DNA from: Allobosea sp.
GTDB taxonomy: Bacteria; Pseudomonadota; Alphaproteobacteria; Rhizobiales; Beijerinckiaceae
DNA: 64,000 nucleotides
Direction of reading: 5' to 3'
Assembly: GCA_024231975.1 (NCBI GenBank)
Contig: JAAEQB010000034.1
Location: 62,001 to 126,000, forward strand
The position numbers and the translations under genes are program-made. Below the pieces are notes generated by a model, which ran no database searches, was not told the origin of the DNA, and saw only the letters and a program-made list of their open reading frames with translations. Below, in pieces: positions 16,851-24,297 of the stretch; positions within the stretch are counted from its first letter, which is position 1; each line of letters opens with the position of its first letter.

Positions 16851-17645
16851 ATGGGACGCGCTTTCAGATCGGCGTTCTTCGCCGCCCTTGGCCTGTTCAC
16901 CGGCCTGGTCGCCAGCCTGGAGGCCCATGCGGACAAGCTCGACGACATCCTGTCCAAGGGCGTAGTGCGCATCACCGTCTTCGCCGATGTGCCGCCCTTC
17001 GGCATGATGAACGCCAAGCGCGAGCTCGAAGGCTTCGACGTCGACATGGCCAGGCTCGTCGCCAAGTCGCTCGGCGTGAAGCTCGAGCTGGTACCGGTGC
17101 CGGCGGCGAGCCGCATCCCGTTCCTGCTCACCGACAAGTCCGACATGAACATCGCGGCGATGTCGATCACTGCCGAGCGCGCCCGCCAGGTGATGTTCAG
17201 CGCGCCCTATGCCGACACCTCGCTCGCGGTCTACGGCGCCAAGGCGCTGGCGGTGAAATCGGGCGTCGATCTCGGCAAGAGCCGCATCGCCGTCGCCAAG
17301 GGCACGACCGAGGATCTCGTCCTCTCGGCGCTGGCGCCATCCGCCGACATCATGCGCACCGAGGACAATGCGACGGCGGTGCAGGCCTATCTGGCGGGCC
17401 ATGCGCAATTGCTCGCCGCCAACAGCGTCGTCGTGGTCGAGCTCGCCAAGCAGAACCCGGCCAAGGAATTCGACTTCAAGTTCGCACTGCGGCGCGCCCC
17501 GGCGCACATCACCATCCGGCGCGGCGAGCACGACCTGCTGCGCTGGCTCGACACGCTGATCTTCCAGAGCACGCTGAACGGCGATCTCGACGAGCTCCAC
17601 AAGAAGTGGCTGGGCGGGCCGATGCAGCCGCTGCCGGCCCTCTGA
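16851..17645 (+). CDS. Periplasmic amino-acid-type ABC solute-binding protein (family 3)
   Basis: 264 residues. A signal peptide (hydrophobic run ending EAHADK near residue 28) is followed by a type II periplasmic binding fold: GVVRITVFADVPPFG, LEGFDVDMARLVAK, SDMNIAAMSITAERAR and VAKGTTEDLV are family-3 landmarks. GGGGGAGAATC precedes the ATG. No permease or ATPase gene is adjacent, so it is an orphan binding protein, paired instead with an M24-family gene 14 bases downstream and an IclR regulator divergent to it. Its ligand may be the substrate of that downstream enzyme, perhaps an amino-acid derivative; that is inference. Confidence 0.87.
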   Translation: MGRAFRSAFFAALGLFTGLVASLEAHADKLDDILSKGVVRITVFADVPPFGMMNAKRELEGFDVDMARLVAKSLGVKLELVPVPAASRIPFLLTDKSDMNIAAMSITAERARQVMFSAPYADTSLAVYGAKALAVKSGVDLGKSRIAVAKGTTEDLVLSALAPSADIMRTEDNATAVQAYLAGHAQLLAANSVVVVELAKQNPAKEFDFKFALRRAPAHITIRRGEHDLLRWLDTLIFQSTLNGDLDELHKKWLGGPMQPLPAL

Positions 17646-17659
17646 GGGCGGCGCGGGAG

Positions 17660-18811
17660 ATGTCGAGGCACGACTTCACGGCCGAGGAGTTCGCCGAGCG
17701 GCGCGCCCGCGTGCGGCGGGCGATGGCGGGGCAGGAGCTGGACTGGCTCGTGCTCTTCCATCCCGTCTCGATCCGCTGGCTGACCGGCTCGGATGCCAAG
17801 AGCTATCAGGAATTCCAGTGCCTGCTGGTGCCGGCGGCGGACGGGCCGATCACGATGATGGCGCGCGAGGGCGAGCGCGCCGAGATCCTGGACGACGCGC
17901 TGGTCGACCGGCTCGAGACCTTCGGCGGCGGTGAGAACGAGGACCCGATTCCGCGATTCGCAGGCATCGCCGACGAACTCGGGTTGCTGGCCGGCCGCGT
18001 CGGCGTCGAGGTGCCGGCCTATTACCTTCATCCGCATCATTACAGCGCGATCCGCGAGCTCTTCGGTGCGGCCTTCGTCGAGGCGAGCAATCTCGTCCAT
18101 AATCTCAGCCTGGTGAAATCGCCGGCCGAGCTCGGCTACATCAGGCGGGCGGCGGCGATCGCTGACGAGACGTTCTCCGTCTTCGGCGCGGCGCTGCGCC
18201 CCGGCCGCAGCGAGCTCGAGGTCGCCGGCGAGGTCTACGGTGCGCTGCTGGCGCGCGGCAGCGGCCTCGCAGCGAGCCCGATCAACCTCGTCTCCGGCGA
18301 ACGCTCCTGCTACAGCCATGGCGCGCCGACCGAACGCCGGCTGCGGGCCGGCGACTATGGTAGCGTCGAGTATGGCGCGACCTTCCGGCGCTATACCGCG
18401 ACGCTCGGCCGGCAATTTTGCCTCGGCCAGCCGACCGCCAGGATGCGCGAGCTCTACGACATCGCCCGCCGCGCCTGCGACGCCTGCATCGCGGAGATTC
18501 GCGACGGAGCGCCTGCGACCGCGCCGCACGAGGCGGCCAAACGCGTGATCGGTGAGGCCGGCCTCGAACAGGGCCGCGTCCACACCTCCGGCTACGGGCT
18601 GGCGCCGGGATTCCCGCCGAGCTGGGGCGAGCCGATGCACATGATCGGCGGCAGCCGCTATACTTTGCGGGCCGGCATGGTCGTCAGCGTCGAGCCGCCG
18701 GTCTTCCTGCACGAGGAAGGGCTGGGTGCGCGCATCATCGACAACGTCCTCGTCACCCAGGGCGGCTGCGAATTGCTGTCACGCAGCTCGCGCGATTTGA
18801 TCGTCGTGTGA
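17660..18811 (+). CDS. M24 (creatinase/aminopeptidase P-like) family protein with altered metal ligands
   Basis: 383 residues in two domains: an N-terminal creatinase-like domain (FHPVSIRWLTGSDAKSYQEF) and a C-terminal pita-bread domain. In metallo-M24 enzymes the metal ligands are Asp, Asp, His, Glu, Glu. Here the corresponding places read VEYGATFRRYTATLGR (Glu and Thr instead of the two Asp), HTSGYGLAPG, SVEPPVF (Glu kept) and ARIIDNVL (Asp instead of Glu). This resembles metal-independent creatinase-type hydrolases more than Xaa-Pro peptidases. It follows the solute-binding gene by 14 bases. Hydrolysis of an imported amide- or guanidino-type compound is inferred. Confidence 0.82.
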   Translation: MSRHDFTAEEFAERRARVRRAMAGQELDWLVLFHPVSIRWLTGSDAKSYQEFQCLLVPAADGPITMMAREGERAEILDDALVDRLETFGGGENEDPIPRFAGIADELGLLAGRVGVEVPAYYLHPHHYSAIRELFGAAFVEASNLVHNLSLVKSPAELGYIRRAAAIADETFSVFGAALRPGRSELEVAGEVYGALLARGSGLAASPINLVSGERSCYSHGAPTERRLRAGDYGSVEYGATFRRYTATLGRQFCLGQPTARMRELYDIARRACDACIAEIRDGAPATAPHEAAKRVIGEAGLEQGRVHTSGYGLAPGFPPSWGEPMHMIGGSRYTLRAGMVVSVEPPVFLHEEGLGARIIDNVLVTQGGCELLSRSSRDLIVV

Positions 18812-18942
18812 GCTTTGCGACGTCCTGTCTCTCGATCGTCGGCAGATGCGTCTGGTCGATCATTTCAGCCTCGATAAGCCCATATGAGCTTGACCTTAAG
18901 TCGCGTTGCGTCACTATCCGGCTCTACTGGGGTGACGTTGCG

Positions 18943-19875
18943 ATGGCCAAGATTTGCCTGGCGTTTCTGTCCGCCGTTGCGGTCATGCTGATCGCGGCGA
19001 CTTCTCAATCCGAGGAACGTTATCCTTTCCGTCTGCCCGAATGGCTTTGGGCAGACGACGAACGATATTCTTCACTGATCGACGAGAGCGAGCGAACCAA
19101 GATCCAGGCTCTGCTCGCCGAAGCGGCCGCTCTCAAAGCTGCCAACCTCGACGCGGCAGCGGACACGAAAGAGAGCGCGGCTACAGCATTGATAAACGCG
19201 CAATTCTCCCGGCGCGATCTGGTCCGAGGCGCTCCTGTGGTAAGGGGTGGGAGTTTCGAGCTTGCGTTGCATCTCGACCCCAAGTTTCCGACAGAGATCC
19301 AGCCCGTCCTCATGGAGGCTGTCGCGATCTTCCTCCGGCTTGCGACCAGGGAAGATATCGTAGCCAAGGCCTTTGCCGTGGCTGGGGATCGTCCCGAGCC
19401 TTGGCCCGAGAAGATCAGGGACGGGCGACTGAACCCTGCCTGGCAGCTCGCCATGCGCAGCATCGTGAAACCCGCGAGTGTCCGCAGCTTCATTGCTGAA
19501 ATGGACGCTGTGCTAAAGCCGACAGATCCTGATCTGCCACTCCTGGTCGTCTCCACCTACACCGGCAATGTTTGGTGGGGAGGTGGAATCTACGATTTTT
19601 ATCGGGCTAGCGATGTCCAATTGAGGCGCTTCGGTGCACAGGGATTTCTTTACATCCGCCTCAATCTCGACCGGATGACACCCGACAGCCCACAGCGTCT
19701 CGATCCTGGCTTCTGGGCGTCGAAGATCGCCCATGAAACCTTGCACAATCTCGGCTACTGGCACCCGAACTACGCAGACCCCGCTGAACGAGATCGTTTG
19801 AACGCAGGTCCCCAACGCGCCTTTCTCGTTGCTTACGAGGCAGCCATGTTTGAGGCGGTCGGCGCGACAAAATAG
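18943..19875 (+). CDS. Secreted metzincin-like protein (HExxHxxGxxH), unknown family
   Basis: 310 residues. A signal peptide (MAKICLAFLSAVAVMLIAAT) is followed by a region with no recognised domain. Near residue 267 the sequence AHETLHNLGYWHPNY contains HETLHNLGYWH, an exact HExxHxxGxxH zinc-binding motif as in metzincin metallopeptidases. The C-terminus is short (about 35 residues after the motif), and a Met in EAAMFEAVG could be the Met-turn, though this is uncertain. Third-position GC is visibly lower than in neighbouring genes, which hints at recent acquisition. The ATG at 18943 follows a G-rich run; an in-frame ATG at 18808 lies upstream of the signal peptide. Confidence 0.75.
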   Translation: MAKICLAFLSAVAVMLIAATSQSEERYPFRLPEWLWADDERYSSLIDESERTKIQALLAEAAALKAANLDAAADTKESAATALINAQFSRRDLVRGAPVVRGGSFELALHLDPKFPTEIQPVLMEAVAIFLRLATREDIVAKAFAVAGDRPEPWPEKIRDGRLNPAWQLAMRSIVKPASVRSFIAEMDAVLKPTDPDLPLLVVSTYTGNVWWGGGIYDFYRASDVQLRRFGAQGFLYIRLNLDRMTPDSPQRLDPGFWASKIAHETLHNLGYWHPNYADPAERDRLNAGPQRAFLVAYEAAMFEAVGATK

Positions 19876-20034
19876 TGCCCCGCACGCCATCACAGGCTCG
19901 CTCGTGAGCCTGCTTGAGCCTGTGACACTGGGAAAGAGGCCGAGGGCCGGCAGGAGATGCATCTTGACTTGGCAACGGTGCTTCCATCGCCGTTCATCGA
20001 AGCAGCCGGGCGTGAGGCGATGCCCGGAAGGTCG

Positions 20035-20073
20035 CGGGAAGGAACGGGAATGCGTGCGGGAAATCTCCGGGAA
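20035..20073 (+). repeat. Four CGGGAA hexamers spaced 10-12 bp in the 308-bp gap before tRNA-Pro
   Basis: CGGGAA occurs at 20035, 20045, 20057 and 20068, i.e. with 10, 12 and 11 bp between starts, close to one helical turn each. The last copy runs into an inverted repeat GGGAAC-N5-GTTCCC (20069-20085). The rest of 19876-20183 shows no gene. The array could be a protein-binding region or part of the tRNA promoter region, or chance in GC-rich DNA. Confidence 0.4.
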
Positions 20074-20183
20074 CTTCCTGTTCCCAAACGTGCGCCTTGG
20101 TGCTATCTCGTTCCGCATCTGCCGAGGGTAGAGATGGCTTGGCAGAGACGATTTGCAAGTGTTTCGATGCACTTGCAGGACGG

Positions 20184-20260
20184 CGGGGTATAGCGCAGCC
20201 CGGTAGCGCATCTGCTTTGGGAGCAGAGGGTCCCAGGTTCGAATCCTGGTGCCCCGACCA
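20184..20260 (+). tRNA. tRNA-Pro (anticodon TGG)
   Basis: 77 nucleotides including an encoded CCA. The acceptor stem CGGGGTA pairs with TGCCCCG, the T-arm contains GGTTCGAATCC, and the anticodon stem TCTGC/GCAGA encloses loop TTTGGGA with anticodon TGG at 20218-20220. All cloverleaf arms can be drawn. Confidence 0.97.
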
Positions 20261-20291
20261 TTTTGGGCTTTGCCGGAAGGCGAGGGGGAGC

Positions 20292-20597
20292 ATGACGGCA
20301 CGCATCTATTCGCCGGCCCGCAACGCGATGCAGTCCGGCACGGCCAAGACCGGCCGCTGGCTGCTGGAATACGAGCCCGAGCGGCCGCGCGAGATCGAGC
20401 CGCTGATGGGCTGGACCTCGTCGGGCGACATGAAGAGCCAGCTCCGGCTCTGGTTCGACACGGCCGAGGAAGCCGTTGCCTATGCGACGCGCAACGGCAT
20501 CGCCTACCGCCTGGAGCAGCCGCACCAGGCCAAGCGTCGTAGCATGGCCTATGCCGACAATTTCAAGTTCAACCGCGTCGGCCAGTGGACGCATTGA
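20292..20597 (+). CDS. NDUFS4-like (18 kDa) accessory subunit of complex I
   Basis: 101 residues. The protein starts MTARIYSPARNAMQSGTAKT and contains WLLEYEPE, PLMGWTSSGDM, LRLWFDTAEEAVAYA and YADNFKFNR, which is the NDUFS4/ETC complex I subunit family pattern (MGWTSSxD is diagnostic). Mitochondrial complex I inherited this supernumerary subunit from alphaproteobacteria, where it is usually encoded away from the nuo operon, as here between two tRNA genes. GAGGGGGAG precedes the ATG. It probably stabilises the electron-input module of NADH dehydrogenase. Confidence 0.92.
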   Translation: MTARIYSPARNAMQSGTAKTGRWLLEYEPERPREIEPLMGWTSSGDMKSQLRLWFDTAEEAVAYATRNGIAYRLEQPHQAKRRSMAYADNFKFNRVGQWTH

Positions 20598-20639
20598 AGT
20601 TCAAGTAAACGGCGGACACCAAGCTCGCCGTTTCCTTCC

Positions 20640-20716
20640 GGGCCCGTAGCTCAGCTGGATAGAGCAGCAGCCTTCTAAGCTGCTGGTCGCAGGTTCGAAT
20701 CCTGCCGGGCTCGCCA
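20640..20716 (+). tRNA. tRNA-Arg (anticodon TCT)
   Basis: 77 nucleotides including CCA. The acceptor stem GGGCCCG pairs with CGGGCTC (one G-T pair), the anticodon stem GCAGC/GCTGC encloses loop CTTCTAA with anticodon TCT at 20674-20676, and the T-arm has GGTTCGAATCC. It follows the NDUFS4-like gene by 42 bases. Confidence 0.97.
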
Positions 20717-21386
20717 TCTTTCCAACTTCCACCAGGACATTTCTGAGGTTTCGATACGGATGTGCCTGTGACATCCGAGGCGTCCGCTCGCGTCGGCACG
20801 ACCAGATCGGCCCACCGCCGCATCGCAGCACCGCGGGGCATATTCGGAGCAGCTGAAGGACGACAGGGGAGCCGAGGCTCCGGCGGCGGGCTATCCGACC
20901 GCCGTCCGATCAAGGTGGAATGGAGTTCGCCTGTCGGACCATCATGTTAGGTCCGCCATGGCCTGTGCGGCATTCCCTATTTAGGGGACGCGGGCCGTTC
21001 TCTTCGGGGCATCGTGGCGACCTCTGACACGAGCGGGCTGCGCAGGTCGCGCTTGGTCAGGCTGACGCCGCGGGAGTATCGCCAACCTGGAGTAATCCAC
21101 TCAGCGTCGGTGATGACGCCGGCCGATACGCGGCTTGTGGCGCCAAATTGCGGCCGGGTGGGGGGATCATGTCGCTGCGGGCCATCGCTAGCATCTGGAT
21201 CGCCTGCTCCGCCTCCGTCCCGGACGGGGTCTCCGGGTTCGAGCAATCGGCCACCATCACGAAAGATCGTCTGGGCTATTCGGCGCCCCTGCTAAAGTAG
21301 TCGCCCGGATGCCCAGTGATATTCTTCGTGGTCGATTATGCGGAGAGCAGCAACGAGGAGCATTCGGCTACCGGGGAGAAGACGTC
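20717..21386. other. 670-bp stretch without a supported gene
   Basis: Short open frames exist on both strands (for example 20977-21246 and 21057-21260 minus), but none has a good ribosome site, a recognisable product or consistent codon pattern. The region lies between tRNA-Arg and the CstA-YbdD remnant, a typical place for decayed or rearranged DNA. The last part carries the ribosome site GGGGAGAA of the remnant gene. Confidence 0.5.
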
Positions 21387-21884
21387 ATGGCTTCGGTTTT
21401 TCGGTCCCACCTTTCCTGGGGCGCCATCGGTATCCTCGGAGCCGTCGCCCTTGCCGTTGTCGCGCTGGAGCGCGGGGAGCACGTCAATGCGCTCTGGATG
21501 GTCGTTGCCTCGATCTTGGTCTACCTGATCGCCTATCGCTACTATTCGCTGTTCATCGCCAAGAAGGTGATGCGGCTCGATGCCAGCCGCCCGACACCGG
21601 CCGCTGTCCACAATGACGGCCTCGATTACGTCCCGACCAACCGCTACGTCCTGTTCGGCCATCATTTCGCGGCGATTGCCGGGGCGGGACCGCTGGTCGG
21701 ACTTCGCACGCTGCGTCTGCCAGGGGCCCGCCTGATGGTGGGCTTCCCGGACTACGACACCTATGTCGCGCATATCCGGAAAACCCATCCCGATCAGACA
21801 CCGATGACCTATCCGGAGTTCTTCCGCGAGCGCCAGCTCGCGCGTTATGGCGCGGATGGGAGGCGCGGCTTCCGCTGCTGTTGA
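21387..21884 (+). pseudogene. In-frame deletion fusion of carbon starvation protein CstA N-terminus to YbdD-like DUF466 protein
   Basis: 165 codons in one frame. Residues 1 to about 110 match the N-terminus of CstA: two membrane segments, then YSLFIAKKVMRLD, DGLDYVPTNRYVLFGHHFAA and IAGAGPLVG. At GPLVG the CstA sequence stops. Without a frame break it continues as LRTLRLPGARLMVGFPDYDT, HPDQTPMTYPEFFRERQLAR and a C-terminal RGFRCC, which is nearly all of the small DUF466 protein (YbdD in E. coli) normally encoded just after cstA. The simplest reading is a deletion of most of cstA and the intergenic region. The start (GGGGAGAA before the ATG) remains intact, so the chimera may still be translated, but it cannot transport pyruvate or peptides as CstA does. 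Confidence 0.85.
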
Positions 21885-21939
21885 GGCGGCCCCGGCCGCC
21901 TCAACGACCACTGCTCTCTTTTGCCTGCGGCGCTCGGCC

Positions 21940-23640
21940 TCAACGCTCCGCCGCCTGCCGGGCCTTGTGCCGATCGATCAGGGTCTGGCGCTTGGCCTTG
22001 TAGGCGTTGCGCAAGCCGAGCTGGAAAGCGGCCTGCTTCAGCCATGCGTCGGCGGCAACCTTGCCGTCGCGGAGCACACGGCGCTCGTATTCGGGCCGGT
22101 AGCTCCGCGACATGATTTCCACCTGCGCTGCGGTTGGCGTGTAGCGGGCCTTCTCGGCCTCGGTCGGCTTGAAGGCGCGAATTTCAGCCTCGGTCGGCTC
22201 ATAGGCCGCGCGGACCGGCTTGCTCGGCTTGGCAGGCTTGGCCAATGCCGCCCGGGCGGTGCGCGCCTCGGTCGCGAGCTTGCCTTTCGGATAGGCCTTG
22301 AGGAAGCGGTCCAGCGCCTCGACGGTTCCCGCCGCCTTCGCTTCGGCGAGCGCGCGCGCCGGATCGCTGGGCTCGGCGGGCTGCGCCACTGCTGCCGGCG
22401 CCGGCGGCTTCGGTTGCGCATCCTTCGGCTCGGGCGCACCGGGCGTGTCCTTGCCGAGATAGCCGAGCGCGAGCTGGCGATAGGCGCAGACCCGGTTGCA
22501 GGCATCGAGATAGGCTTGGTACTTGCCCTCGGCGCTCAATTGCCGCCAGCTCTCGTCGTCCTTGGCCGACTCGGCGCTGCGCTGGCGCTGCAGCAGCCGG
22601 TCCATCGCCTGCTGCCGATAGGCGCAAGGCCCGCTGCATTGCGCGACATAGCGTTCGAGCGCCTCGCGCGAGCCGTCCCCCGTTGCGCTGCGCCAGCGCG
22701 CCTCGTCCTGCGCGCTCTCGAAGCTGCGGCGGATGGTGGCCGACGGCTCGACGATCGGCAACGACAGGCTGGCGGTCTCGAATTCAGGCTTCTGCTCGCG
22801 GCCGCTGTCGCGCCGGGCTGCGGCCTCGACTTCGCGGACGACGTAGGATTGCAGCTCCGGCCAGCCGATCCGCTTGTCGGCGTCGGCCTGCGCCAGCCCG
22901 GCGGCACCCATCAGGAAGCGGCTGGTGAACAGGCCAAGCTTCTGGTTCTCGTCCCAGTTCGCCGGGGTCGCCCCGGAGGTCGCGACCAGCTTGACGATGC
23001 CATCGCCGGTCCGCGGCTTGGCCGGTGTGAAGCCCGGCGCCGACACCGCGAGCAGGCTCTCGCCCTTGCGCCCGGTCTCGCCGGTGAAGCAGGCATCGAT
23101 CATCACGATCAGTTGCCGCTGCGCCCCGATCTTCTGCCGGACCAGTTCGAGGTTGCGGTAGAGTGTCTGCAGGGCATAGCCGCTCTCGCTGGCATTGGGA
23201 TTGCCGTCCTGCGGCAAGAGGAAGGGCTGGCGCGTCGCGAGGTCAGGCACGCCATGGCCGGAATAATAGATAAAGACGTTGGAACGCCCTTCGACCGCGC
23301 TGCGCCAGAGCTTGCCGCCTTGCGGATTCGCCTCGCTGCCGAACATCTGGGTGAGCTCGCCGAGCGTCGCGTCCTTCAGCAGGAAGACGTTCTGCTCGCG
23401 GAAGCGCAGTCCGCGGACGAGATAGTCGTGGATCGCCTCGGCGTCGTTATGGGCGAAGTCGACCGTGCTGGTCTGCTTGTAGTCGCGGTTGCCGATCACG
23501 ACCGCGATCGAATCGGCATTGTCGTCGAGGGGGCGTGACGGCCCCGCCATGGCAGCCGGCGCGGCAAGGCCGAGCATCAACGCAAGAAGGGTGAAGAAAC
23601 GAGCCGTGATCCAGCTCGAATGACGGTGGCGCCTGCTCAT
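21940..23640 (-). CDS. Secreted caspase-like (peptidase C14) protein with repeats
   Basis: 566 residues. A signal peptide (cleavage near PAAMAGPS, about residue 33) precedes a caspase p20-like domain: SIAVVIGNRDYK, NVFIYYSGHG with the catalytic His, and QLIVMIDACFTG with the catalytic Cys. The domain ends near residue 270. After it come two related units with the pattern SAxDExxWRxxxxxG...CAYRQxAxxxL (about 330-370 and 377-415), a third more degenerate copy, a Pro/Ala-rich linker and a charged tail. Such exported orthocaspases are known in alphaproteobacteria, but substrates are mostly unknown. The ATG at 23640 is chosen by the signal peptide. Confidence 0.87.
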   Translation of the reverse strand: MSRRHRHSSWITARFFTLLALMLGLAAPAAMAGPSRPLDDNADSIAVVIGNRDYKQTSTVDFAHNDAEAIHDYLVRGLRFREQNVFLLKDATLGELTQMFGSEANPQGGKLWRSAVEGRSNVFIYYSGHGVPDLATRQPFLLPQDGNPNASESGYALQTLYRNLELVRQKIGAQRQLIVMIDACFTGETGRKGESLLAVSAPGFTPAKPRTGDGIVKLVATSGATPANWDENQKLGLFTSRFLMGAAGLAQADADKRIGWPELQSYVVREVEAAARRDSGREQKPEFETASLSLPIVEPSATIRRSFESAQDEARWRSATGDGSREALERYVAQCSGPCAYRQQAMDRLLQRQRSAESAKDDESWRQLSAEGKYQAYLDACNRVCAYRQLALGYLGKDTPGAPEPKDAQPKPPAPAAVAQPAEPSDPARALAEAKAAGTVEALDRFLKAYPKGKLATEARTARAALAKPAKPSKPVRAAYEPTEAEIRAFKPTEAEKARYTPTAAQVEIMSRSYRPEYERRVLRDGKVAADAWLKQAAFQLGLRNAYKAKRQTLIDRHKARQAAER

Positions 23641-23823
23641 CGCGTCCTGGATCACCTCGGCTCGGCTGCCACATAGGCTGAGGCAGGGTGGGCTGTTGTG
23701 AAGACGAACGCTGCCGATACTAAGGGGCAAATTCCGCTTTGGCGAGCTTGTCGCAGGCGGGCCGTGACGCGAAGCATGTCCGCACCGGGGCCAGTTCAGA
23801 GGATGTGTCCATGTCTCGCCGAT

Positions 23824-23991
23824 TCAGTCCTGAGCTTCGTCCCGGCGCAATTCGAAGGCCAGCATCGCTTCCGCCAACGCCTCCAGCTCGCGCTCCTTCT
23901 CCTTGCTGTCGGGCGCGGCGTTGAGCTCGGCCACGCGCTGCTGGGCCTGTTCGTAGTCCTCGTCGGTATGAACGGCGATCGGCATCTTCAT
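23824..23991 (-). CDS. Small acidic protein resembling the N-terminus of HigA-type antitoxins
   Basis: 55 residues, rich in Glu and Ala and predicted helical: MKMPIAVHTDEDYEQAQQ followed by a heptad-like stretch RVAELNAAPDSKEKERELEA. The TDEDYEQAxxRVxxL pattern with a following Leu/Glu-rich helix resembles the N-terminal part of HigA/HTH antitoxins, but no DNA-binding domain follows and no toxin gene is adjacent. AGGAG lies 7 bases before the ATG at 23991. It may be a stand-alone small protein or a remnant. Confidence 0.5.
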   Translation of the reverse strand: MKMPIAVHTDEDYEQAQQRVAELNAAPDSKEKERELEALAEAMLAFELRRDEAQD

Positions 23992-24297
23992 CGTGCTCCT
24001 GCCTTCCTGGTGCCTGCACGGTCGCACCGATCTGCGGCGCGCCGTGCGCACAAGCAACCCCTGGCGCGATATGGGGTTCCGGCGCGGGTTTCGCCATGTT
24101 CAGGACAAACTTGGTCTCGAATGCCAACCTGCCAGGCTCGGGCGCGCCGCCTTGCGTCACCGCGGATTGCGCCTGCGCGCTTGCCGCGAGCGATGCGAGG
24201 CCGTAAACGCGCCGCGGCCAACCCGATTGCCTGCCCACTTGTCCGCTGCCCATGAGGGGCAGGGGCCATGCATGGTTTCGGCCCGCAAGGAGTGTCG
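23992..24297. other. 306-bp intergenic stretch
   Basis: No gene is supported here. The stretch separates the small minus-strand gene from the glycosyltransferase operon and must carry promoters for both. It contains a perfect 10-bp palindrome CCATGCATGG at 24266-24275, about 25 bp before the GT83 start, and AAGGAG as that gene's ribosome site. Confidence 0.5.

Noticed and set aside
20184..20716. Genomic island integrated at the tRNA genes
   Set aside because: No integrase or duplicated tRNA 3' end was found near either tRNA, despite the rearranged cstA remnant downstream.
20977..21260. Overlapping short minus-strand frames near the CstA remnant
   Set aside because: Neither has a convincing start or recognisable product, and the two contradict each other.
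23824..23991. Complete toxin-antitoxin pair
   Set aside because: The small protein resembles only the N-terminal part of a HigA antitoxin and no toxin-like gene is adjacent.
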